Assembly: GCA_913020705.1 (NCBI GenBank)
Contig: CAJWBY010000221.1
Location: 1-6,000 of the forward strand
Source of the DNA: an uncultured Colwellia sp.
Lineage (GTDB): Bacteria; Pseudomonadota; Gammaproteobacteria; Enterobacterales; Alteromonadaceae
Direction of reading: 5' to 3'
DNA length: 6,000 nucleotides
Shown in pieces: positions 1-5,581 of this stretch (position 1 is the stretch's first letter; every line of letters starts with the position of its first letter). The notes below the pieces were generated by a model. It worked only from the letters and a program-made list of their open reading frames with translations. It made no database searches and was not told where the DNA came from. The translations under genes were made by a program, and so were the position numbers.

Positions 1-1
1 T

Positions 2-415
2 ACTTTGCACGAATATTTGTCGTCAAAAAAAGCAGTAAAACTAGAAAATTTGCGTTACAGCATATTAGCATTAGGTGACTCTAGTTATGAGTTCTTCTGC
101 CAGACTGGCAAAGACTTCGATCAGAAACTCTCCAACCTTGGCGCAACAAAAATTGCCGACCGTTTAGATTGCGATGTCGATTATGACAACGATGCGCAAA
201 GCTGGTCTCTCAAAGTACTAACCCAAGTTAAACAGCTTTTCGATGAGAATAGTAATATTGTCAATTTGCCGATTAATTCATCCGGCTTTGGTAGTGGGGC
301 GACCGTAGTTGGTAGCCAACAATATGGTAAAAAGAATCCTTTCGCGGCACAATTTATTGTCAGTCAAAAAATAAAAATCTCTCAAAGAAAACTGCAATGG
401 GTTTCTTTGGTTTAG
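2..415 (+). pseudogene. cysJ: Sulfite reductase flavoprotein alpha subunit CysJ, 3'-truncated, 5' end outside window
   Basis: CysJ passes electrons from NADPH through FAD and FMN to the CysI hemoprotein in assimilatory sulfite reduction in the cytoplasm. Seen here: the second half of the flavodoxin (FMN) domain, with the stretch GDSSYEFFCQTGKDFD and then DRLDCDVDY, both very close to E. coli CysJ as I remember it. A linker follows, ending in NPFAAQFIVSQKI, where the FAD-binding domain normally begins. The frame is open to the first base, and the TTG at 5-7 is an internal Leu codon, so the gene starts upstream of the window. After SQKI (codon ending at 373) similarity stops. About 13 unrelated residues follow to the TAG at 413-415. 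A normal CysJ is about 600 residues, so the FAD/NADPH reductase part (more than half) is absent, and no cysI follows. The product cannot be a working CysJ. Identity is confident; pseudogene status is inferred from the missing domains. Confidence 0.85.
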
Positions 416-417
416 AG
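365..417 (-). terminator. Intrinsic terminator of the MBL-fold gene fragment
   Basis: Read on the minus strand, just after the stop codon at 420-422, CTCT (417-414) and CAAAGAAA (409-402) pair with TTTCTTTG (390-383) and AGAG (382-379). Four bases bulge on the first side and the loop is about 11 nt. A T-rich run follows (ATTTTTATTTTTTG, 378-365). The plus side also has TTTTAATTT after the hairpin, so it may work in both directions between the convergent genes. The stem is AT-rich, so strength is uncertain. It belongs with the minus-strand gene, which places the junction with cysJ at or beyond the T-run. Confidence 0.55.
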
Positions 418-419
418 TT

Positions 420-1193
420 TTAATTTCCTAAATCATAAATGCCGTGTTTGTTTACGGTATGTACATTTGAGTGCCATTTTTTATGATATTCATCATGATG
501 TGTGTGGATTGGAATTAGTTTTTTGGCGTTTGCCCCATCAATGACACGCTTTATCTGTTCACCATCTCCGTGGCCAGACACATGAACTTGATTCCATTCT
601 CGTTCCTTACTAATTATGCCAACATGCTCAAACCAGTTTTTGATCTGCTCCTCTTTTAGCTCCATCTCTTGATCAAATGGTTCAGTCAGTGAACGGATAT
701 AGCTAGAGCCAGGGTTTGGTTTGATATCAATTAGATTTTGCAAATTAAAATCACTGCAATAAAAGACAAATTCCTTTTGATTTTTTGCCACATCCCGATA
801 ATCTACCTTATTTGGATAATCCAAAAATTCTTCTTGCCATCCTGTATAATCCATGTAAAACTGCCTCTCAGAGAATTTTGCCACGTCCTTATCTATTAGA
901 CTCCATTTTCCTCTTGGAATGAAAATTTTAATTGCTTTATCCGTAGGTGAAGGATACAGGTTACTAAAATTAGCCGAGCCGGAAAACAATTTCAAAAGAT
1001 ACGCCTGCTTTAGGTCAATTACTAAATATCTATTAGCATTTTTTGCAGCCAAATAAAATGACATTAAACGATCTAAATCTCTAATTGGATATCCACATAT
1101 CACCAACTGTTCAGTTTCATTAATTATTGTAGTAGATTTAGTTTCCACATCAAATTCAGTTATTGATTGTTTTAGCTCATGGTGAGCGTTCAT
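420..1193 (-). CDS. Beta-CASP MBL-fold metallo-hydrolase, C-terminal half only (probable 5'-truncated remnant)
   Basis: This 257-residue frame resembles the C-terminal part of beta-CASP metallo-beta-lactamase-fold proteins, the RNase J/CPSF73-like nuclease group. Visible signatures are a beta-CASP-like stretch at residues 30-65 (LVICGYPIRDLDRLMSFYLAAK, then a predicted strand LVID), an SYIRSLTEPFDQEMEL segment at 164-179, the HVSGHG motif at 204-209, and IPIHT at 227-231. In this superfamily the last two supply the late conserved histidines. The N-terminal lactamase half with the HxHxDH zinc site, normally some 200 or more residues earlier, is absent. In frame upstream of the ATG the reading continues to a stop at 1281-1283, but that stretch shows no MBL motif. 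No Shine-Dalgarno sequence precedes the ATG. The C-terminus and downstream terminator look intact, so the loss is at the 5' side. Nuclease activity is unlikely without the metal site. Family assignment is fairly sure; exact substrate is unknown. Confidence 0.7.
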   Translation of the reverse strand: MNAHHELKQSITEFDVETKSTTIINETEQLVICGYPIRDLDRLMSFYLAAKNANRYLVIDLKQAYLLKLFSGSANFSNLYPSPTDKAIKIFIPRGKWSLIDKDVAKFSERQFYMDYTGWQEEFLDYPNKVDYRDVAKNQKEFVFYCSDFNLQNLIDIKPNPGSSYIRSLTEPFDQEMELKEEQIKNWFEHVGIISKEREWNQVHVSGHGDGEQIKRVIDGANAKKLIPIHTHHDEYHKKWHSNVHTVNKHGIYDLGN

Positions 1194-1299
1194 TACTAAA
1201 TATGAACGACTATAATGAGCGCCAGCCCCTAAAACATGCAGTAAATATTGGTTAAAATTGCCCCTAAAATGTTCATAACTTCACAATATCTAATGTCAG

Positions 1300-1478
1300 C
1301 AACTGGCTCAGGTTGTGTGAAAACTCCCAAAGTAAAATTTTTATGCGACGCTACGTCAATTAATAGGTAGCTTTAAATCAAATGTAATACAGAATTTAAT
1401 ATAAAGAACATTTTTTCGTTGGTATTAACCAATTTCTCAAGTTTGAAATAGTTTTCACACAGGCTGGGCTATCAGTTG
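1300..1478. mobile_element. MITE-like or IS-remnant element with imperfect terminal inverted repeats
   Basis: The left end (1300-1325) starts CAACTGGCTCAGG and ends TGTGTGAAAACT. The right end (1450-1478), reverse-complemented, starts CAACTGATAGCCCAGC and ends TGTGTGAAAACT. The arms match at 23 of 26 positions with one 3-base gap, and 12 bases are identical at the inner ends. The 124-bp interior is AT-rich and has no coding capacity. This is the architecture of a non-autonomous miniature element or an internally deleted insertion sequence. I cannot name the IS family. A 9-bp direct repeat TAATGTCAG lies flush left (1291-1299) but 21 bases beyond the right arm (1500-1508), so it is not a clean target duplication. 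Confidence 0.45.
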
Positions 1479-1499
1479 ACCTAAAGAACAGCCCATAGT

Positions 1500-1652
1500 T
1501 AATGTCAGGCATGCGCACCAAGTGATCATATTTATTAGTGGTAAATCTAATGTTATTCAGTGGTCGCAGTAAATGTTATTAGGTGACAGTATTAGATGAT
1601 AATGACTTGCAGTTCTGATGCAATTAGGTGGCACAACTGATGTAATTGTCCA
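1500..1652. repeat. Cluster of short degenerate direct repeats, possible transposon end
   Basis: Several related units lie in the same orientation. AATGTTATT occurs at 1549-1557 and 1572-1580, 23 bases apart. ATTAGGTGACA at 1578-1588 and ATTAGGTGGCA at 1623-1633 differ by one base. GATGCAATT (1618) and GATGTAATT (1639) are 21 bases apart. AATGTCAGG at 1501-1509 opens the cluster. Multiple short repeats of this kind occur at the ends of some insertion sequences, the IS21 family for example, as transposase-binding sites. No transposase gene is present, so that origin is only an inference. Confidence 0.35.
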
Positions 1653-1770
1653 TATGACGAGGTAAATCACGTATATAACTAAGAATAGGTGAGGTTGTGT
1701 ATTAAATGCTGTGACAGTTCGACTCAGTGACGGTCAGTTCTACTCGTTATGATATCAAACGACAAATTCT

Positions 1771-1810
1771 AAACGAAAAAAACCTTAACATTGCTGTTAA
1801 GGTTTCGTTT
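1771..1810 (-). terminator. Rho-independent terminator downstream of the tRNA-Thr fragment
   Basis: A perfect 10-bp stem, AACCTTAACA (1781-1790) and TGTTAAGGTT (1795-1804), with a 4-base loop TTGC. On the minus strand the stem runs straight into a T tract and then CGTTT (1780-1771). AAACGA (1771-1776) and TCGTTT (1805-1810) can extend the stem past a bulge. It begins about 14 bases after the CCA end of the tRNA fragment, the usual position for a tRNA transcript terminator, and it is better preserved than the tRNA. Confidence 0.8.
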
Positions 1811-1824
1811 CCAAAGATAATAAA

Positions 1825-1880
1825 TGGTGTCGACTGCCGGAGTCGAACTAGCGATCTGCTGATTACAAGTCAGCTACTTG
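1825..1880 (-). pseudogene. tRNA-Thr(UGU) 3' fragment, lacking the 5' half
   Basis: The minus strand carries an anticodon arm with CTGACTTGTAATCAG (loop CTTGTAA, anticodon TGT), a variable region, a T-arm containing GTTCGACTC, and the 3' acceptor strand AGTCGAC followed by A and an encoded CCA (1827-1825). This closely follows E. coli tRNA-Thr(UGU). The D-arm and 5' acceptor strand cannot be found: the sequence before the anticodon stem reads GTACGCCAAGTA, with no GGTAGAGC-type D-arm. One acceptor G is changed to A and a T-stem C to T relative to the expected form, suggesting decay. A functional tRNA is not possible. A 3' tRNA piece running from the anticodon stem to CCA is the usual attachment core of tyrosine-recombinase islands, so this may be an att remnant, although no integrase is present. 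Confidence 0.85.
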
Positions 1881-2023
1881 GCGTACATAAATGCACTAGT
1901 TATGTAGTTTTATCACGCGAACAATCTCTTGAAATACGATAGTATCCCTATTGTTTTTTGTAAAATTCACTACATTAACTGCCAATTAAACTTAAAATAA
2001 TATCTATGTAAAGCAAACGTATC

Positions 2024-2539
2024 CTAGTTAAATTTCGCTGTTAACCAGTTGCTATTGTCACTAAAATACAGAGTGCGTACATTACCTTTACCTTCAATAT
2101 TAACCATATTGATTTGTGTAGGCCAAAGCTCACGTAATGCACCATTAAACAACTTTACGCCATCAAGTGTGTCAGGTATCGCTGTTTCCTGATAAACCCA
2201 GAAAAATTTACCGTTTACTTCAAACCCCACACTGGTTAGTGGTAGGGCTTCATCTCTTATTGTGTGAACTAGAAATTGTTTAGCTACATAGTTGGCAAAC
2301 TGCTGCTGTGTTTTTTCTGAGTCAATAATATCAGCATGTTTGTCAAACAAGGTTTGTACAGCATGTTCAGTATCATGCATGTAAAATCGATGTGACACTT
2401 CAAGTTGCCCAGAATGTTTGTTAAACAACACAGTGGTCTCAGCTGCCTTTTGCTGATGAGCAAAAGCTATGTTTGTTGAAACAAAACTAGTTACTATCAG
2501 CAAAATTACAGTAATAAAAAATAATAAGCCTTTAGGCAT
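2024..2539 (-). CDS. Exported DUF6702-type protein
   Basis: A 171-residue protein with an N-terminal signal peptide: a basic start (MPK), a hydrophobic core at about 4-22, and a likely signal peptidase I site after AFA at 25-27, leaving a mature protein starting HQQKA. The mature part includes LEVSHRFYMHDTEHAV (46-61) and ends TLYFSDNSNWLTAKFN. It matches my memory of the DUF6702 family, small periplasmic proteins of unknown function in marine gammaproteobacteria and Bacteroidetes. Its ATG (2539-2537) shares one base with the stop codon of the M1 peptidase gene (TAATG), and AAAGGAT lies 7 bases upstream, so it is probably translated by coupling to the peptidase. A role alongside the peptidase is implied by the gene order but not shown. 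It has no catalytic motif that I recognise. Confidence 0.85.
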   Translation of the reverse strand: MPKGLLFFITVILLIVTSFVSTNIAFAHQQKAAETTVLFNKHSGQLEVSHRFYMHDTEHAVQTLFDKHADIIDSEKTQQQFANYVAKQFLVHTIRDEALPLTSVGFEVNGKFFWVYQETAIPDTLDGVKLFNGALRELWPTQINMVNIEGKGNVRTLYFSDNSNWLTAKFN

Positions 2540-4992
2540 TATTTATCCTTTTTATCATTTTTTTCTTTATCGTCGTCATCAGTTTTTAGCTCAGTTTTGA
2601 TATCTTTCATAATATCGCGGCTAACTTTAGCTGTGCTCTTCTTACGCTTATAAGCTTCAACGCGTGATGGAATAATTTGACGAGGGTAGTAGTTATTCTC
2701 TACATCTACGTCAGCTGTTTCCCAACCTGGATCAACAACAACACTGGCTAACTCTTTATCTTTATTTGTGACAATGAGCTTACGAACGTTCTTCGCGTTA
2801 CGACGCCAGATTTCAGCAGGGATATACTGATTTTCTTTTGAACCATCTTTGTAGGTTAGTTCTAAAATAATTGGCATCACTAAACCACCTTTGTTAGAAA
2901 ATTCTAACACATAGTAGTTCTTGTCTTCTTCAATAGCTCGATCAAATACGCGACGTTCCCAAGGCTTTAAGCCTTTCAAGAATTTATTGAAAGAATTACG
3001 CTCTTTGTTTGTTACCGTGAAACGGTCATTATCATCGTAGAAATCGGAAACATCTTCGTTAGTATCTACCCATAAGGCTTTACCTTCAGCCTTGTTACGC
3101 TCAACAAATAAAGAAGAAGGTTTTTCATTTTCAATATCACGTAAACGGGTGAAATCGATATCAGGATTTTTAGTATCTAAACGCATTTGATAAACTTTAT
3201 CGATAGAGATATCTACATGATCCGTTGAGTAGAACCAACCACGCCAGAACCAATCTAAGTCCACACCTGAGGCTTCTTCCATTGTACGGAAGAAATCAGA
3301 AGGAGTAGGGCGCTTGAACATCCAACGCTCTGCATATTCTTTAAACGCGAAATCAAATAGTTCACGACCTAAAATTACTTCACGTAAAATGTTAAGTGCA
3401 GCAGCAGGTTTAGTATAAGCATTAGGACCTAAACGTAATACGCTGTCTGATTGAGTCATAATTGGCACTTGGTTTTGAGACTTCATGTAACCAGTAATAT
3501 CGCGTGGTTCAACACCCCAAGGAATTGTATGATCCCACTCACGACCAGCAACACCGTCTAAGAAGCTGTTCAGGCCTTCATCCATCCAAGTCCATTGGCG
3601 CTCGTCAGAGTTCACTATCATAGGGAAATAAATATGACCTACTTCATGAATAACTACGCCGATTAAGAAGCGCTTTTCGGCTTGAGAATAGGTACGTGAA
3701 CCGTCATCTTGTAAGTCAGTACGCGGGCCATTGAAGGTGATCATTGGATATTCCATGCCGCCAACAGGACCGTTAACTGATTGTGCTGTTGGGTATGGAT
3801 AATCAAATGAGTAGCGAGAATACACCTCCATGGTATGGATAACAGACTCAGTTGAGTACTTCTTCCATAAATCGCCACCTTCCACAGGGTAGAACGACAT
3901 CGCCATGACATGATCCATGGTATCGCCACCTTGTTGGTAACCTTTTGCATCCCACATAAAAGTACGTGATGAAGCCCACGCAAAATCACGTACGTTTTCA
4001 GCTTTGAATACCCACGTTTTACGCTTGTTTGTGCCTTCTTTTTCGTTTTCTAATGCTTCTTTCTCAGTCACAATAAACACTGGACGTTTAGCTGTTTTTG
4101 CTTCTTTTAGACGATTACGCTGTGTTTTTGTTAATACGTCTTTCGGGTTAGCTAATTCACCTGTTGAACTAACAATATGATCAGCAGGAACGTTAATTTC
4201 TACTTCGTAGTCACCAAATTCTAATGTGAACTCACCACTGCCTAAAAACTCTTTATTGTTCCAACCTTCGTAGTCAGTAAATGCGTGTAAACGCGGGAAC
4301 CACTGTGCAAGTAGAAAGATGTCGTTACCGTCTTCAAATTTTTCGTAACCAGAACGCGCTGAAACTGCATCTTCTTCAACAATGTTGAATGCAAAATTGA
4401 TAGAAAATTCTATGTCACTGCCTGATTTTAGAGGCTTAGGTAAATCAATACGCATTTGAGTACCAACAACAGTAAAGCTTAATGCCTTACCACGGCTGTC
4501 TTTAATCGCACTGATTTCATAACCAACGTCGTTATCAGCTAAAAACTGATGACGACGTAAAGTATTTAAACTTAGCTTTGCAGGCTTACCACCATCACTT
4601 GAAAATGCAGCAGGGGAATCACCGTTAAATGTTTTTGTCATACTCCCGATAGAATCTTCTTTGAAAACATTTTGATCTAACTGTACCCACAAATACTTAA
4701 GTTTGTATGGCGAGTTATTTTTGTAGGTGATTTTTTCACTACCTGATAAGCGACGCTTTTGTTCATCAAGTGAAACTTTAATCTTGTAGTCTACTTGCTG
4801 TTGCCAATAGTTTTCACCTGGTTCACCAGAAGCATTACGATATACGTTTGGTGTAGGGAGTGTTTCATCTAATTGGCGGAACTTATCTTCATAGTTGCCT
4901 TTAGTTTGTTTTATGGCTGAAGCATTTACTGATGACGCGATTGCAAGCGGCAAAAGCATAGCTGCTAGCACTAATCTTTTTTTTATTTTCAT
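2539..4992 (-). CDS. Secreted M1-family zinc metallopeptidase (aminopeptidase N-like)
   Basis: An 817-residue protein. M1 enzymes remove N-terminal residues from peptides using one zinc ion. Residues 1-26 form a signal peptide (MKIKKR, hydrophobic core, likely cleavage after VNASA), so it acts in the periplasm or outside. Residues about 60-335 fit the N-terminal beta-sandwich, ending with the typical VRDFAWASS. The catalytic domain has GGMEYP (411-416) in the place of the GAMEN exopeptidase motif, the zinc site HEVGH (449-453), and the third ligand E472 in MDEGLNSF, exactly 18 residues after H453. Y526 in NAYTKPAAAL is the likely transition-state tyrosine. The C-terminal region (about 590-785) ends with a Lys/Asp-rich tail, DDDDKEKNDKKDK. 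All catalytic residues are present, so it should be active; specificity is unknown. The ATG at 4992 gives a clean signal peptide, though the Shine-Dalgarno is weak. It is the first gene of a two-gene unit with the DUF6702 gene. Confidence 0.93.
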   Translation of the reverse strand: MKIKKRLVLAAMLLPLAIASSVNASAIKQTKGNYEDKFRQLDETLPTPNVYRNASGEPGENYWQQQVDYKIKVSLDEQKRRLSGSEKITYKNNSPYKLKYLWVQLDQNVFKEDSIGSMTKTFNGDSPAAFSSDGGKPAKLSLNTLRRHQFLADNDVGYEISAIKDSRGKALSFTVVGTQMRIDLPKPLKSGSDIEFSINFAFNIVEEDAVSARSGYEKFEDGNDIFLLAQWFPRLHAFTDYEGWNNKEFLGSGEFTLEFGDYEVEINVPADHIVSSTGELANPKDVLTKTQRNRLKEAKTAKRPVFIVTEKEALENEKEGTNKRKTWVFKAENVRDFAWASSRTFMWDAKGYQQGGDTMDHVMAMSFYPVEGGDLWKKYSTESVIHTMEVYSRYSFDYPYPTAQSVNGPVGGMEYPMITFNGPRTDLQDDGSRTYSQAEKRFLIGVVIHEVGHIYFPMIVNSDERQWTWMDEGLNSFLDGVAGREWDHTIPWGVEPRDITGYMKSQNQVPIMTQSDSVLRLGPNAYTKPAAALNILREVILGRELFDFAFKEYAERWMFKRPTPSDFFRTMEEASGVDLDWFWRGWFYSTDHVDISIDKVYQMRLDTKNPDIDFTRLRDIENEKPSSLFVERNKAEGKALWVDTNEDVSDFYDDNDRFTVTNKERNSFNKFLKGLKPWERRVFDRAIEEDKNYYVLEFSNKGGLVMPIILELTYKDGSKENQYIPAEIWRRNAKNVRKLIVTNKDKELASVVVDPGWETADVDVENNYYPRQIIPSRVEAYKRKKSTAKVSRDIMKDIKTELKTDDDDKEKNDKKDK
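2545..2551 (-). promoter_or_regulatory. Ribosome binding site for the DUF6702 gene, inside the peptidase 3' end
   Basis: AAAGGAT on the minus strand, 7 bases before the ATG, lies within the last codons of the M1 peptidase gene. Good match and spacing support this start and the TAATG overlap. Confidence 0.65.
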
Positions 4993-5090
4993 ATGACTAA
5001 CTTATTCTCTCTGATTGTGAGTATAAAACTTTGGAAATATATCATTTATTTCGCTATGCGGGTATAGAAGGTCAGTTGAAGTGGGAATAA

Positions 5091-5140
5091 TTTGCGACAA
5101 ACGGAAGTTAAAGTATACAAAGCTTCCGATTGTCTGCAAA
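5091..5140. repeat. Large imperfect palindrome upstream of the M1 peptidase gene
   Basis: The arm at 5091-5107 (TTTGCGACAAACGGAAG) pairs with the arm at 5123-5140 (CTTCCGATTGTCTGCAAA), with one mismatch and one single-base bulge, around a 15-base spacer centred on GTATAC. A further AATAA/TTATT pair (5086-5090, 5145-5149) extends it. It lies about 100 bases before the peptidase start. Neither side has a proper U-tract, so it is not a standard terminator. An operator, an mRNA leader structure or a small mobile-element remnant are possible. Confidence 0.6.
5112..5140 (-). promoter_or_regulatory. Candidate sigma-70 promoter for the M1 peptidase operon
   Basis: On the minus strand TTTGCA (5140-5135) and TATACT (5117-5112) are spaced 17 bases, matching the -35 and -10 consensus at 4 and 5 of 6 positions. 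The -35 lies in one arm of the palindrome and the -10 in its spacer, so a protein bound there would block transcription. The mRNA leader would be about 110 bases. A second -10-like TATACT lies closer, at 5025-5020, but has no good -35. Choice between them is uncertain. Confidence 0.3.
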
Positions 5141-5581
5141 AATATTATTTACCCCAGAGGTTATAGTTGACCGTTACAGGTCTATCAGGTGTTTAACCTA
5201 GAAATTATAAGAAGATAAATTTCTATGGCTTGTCTAGAAAAGAAACCCATAAAAGCGTAATAATCCCCTTAAGTATTAAGTTTTAACTACATAAATAGCC
5301 CTGTCAATTTCCAATCTAAAGCACTATCTTTTGATTTTTATGATTATTATCAAATGTTATTGAATATAAAAAAGTTTCTAACTACCAACATATAACTAAT
5401 TATCAAGGGTGTTACTTCAATCTCGACATAATCCAGCAAGTAATGAAGACGCTATTTATTTTTAAGCTGCACTTCTCCAAAAATCTTTACCGCAATAACA
5501 CAACGAAAATGTCGGTATACACGATATCCTGTATTCCTAGGTTTATTCAATTTATCTGTAATTCATGCAAAAGTATTGACG

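Larger units (their letters stand above)
1194..2023. other. Gene-poor scar region between the MBL fragment and the DUF6702 gene
   Basis: About 830 bases with no convincing protein gene on either strand. It contains two copies of GCCCCTAAAA (1225-1234, 1260-1269), the inverted-repeat element at 1300-1478, a cluster of short related repeats at 1500-1652, a hairpin terminator and a tRNA-Thr 3' fragment. I see nothing definite in 1653-1770. In 1881-2023, downstream of the DUF6702 stop codon, I found no clear terminator hairpin for the peptidase operon. Confidence 0.6.
4993..5581. other. Intergenic region between the M1 peptidase and LysE-type genes
   Basis: 589 bases without a gene on either strand. 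It must hold the promoter of the leftward peptidase operon and the 3' end region of the leftward LysE-type gene. Apart from the palindrome at 5091-5140 I see two smaller structures. One is GGTTA/TAACC (5159-5163, 5194-5198) enclosing GACC/GGTC (5169-5172, 5179-5182). The other is an 8-bp inverted repeat TAGAAATT/AATTTCTA (5199-5206, 5218-5225). No clear terminator follows the LysE-type stop codon. The remainder, 5226-5581, is AT-rich with no recognisable signal. Confidence 0.5.

Noticed and set aside
1251..1279. Possible integron attC site (GTTAAAA ... TTCATAAC)
   Set aside because: The ends only loosely resemble the core sites, the arms do not pair well, and there is no cassette array or integrase.
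1194..1283. N-terminal extension of the MBL protein through in-frame codons up to the stop at 1281
   Set aside because: The translated stretch shows no MBL metal-binding motif and offers no better ribosome binding site.
1727..1942. Plus-strand 71-codon reading frame
   Set aside because: It runs through the terminator hairpin and antisense to the tRNA-Thr fragment; the VDCRSRTSDLLITSQLLG stretch is the familiar false peptide from an antisense tRNA.
3741..3989. Minus-strand 82-codon reading frame
   Set aside because: Lies wholly inside the M1 peptidase gene in another frame, over its conserved catalytic region; no family resemblance.
5489..5518. TACCG/CGGTA inverted repeat as terminator for the LysE-type gene
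   Set aside because: Only a 5-bp stem with a loop of about 20 bases and no T-run following on the minus strand.
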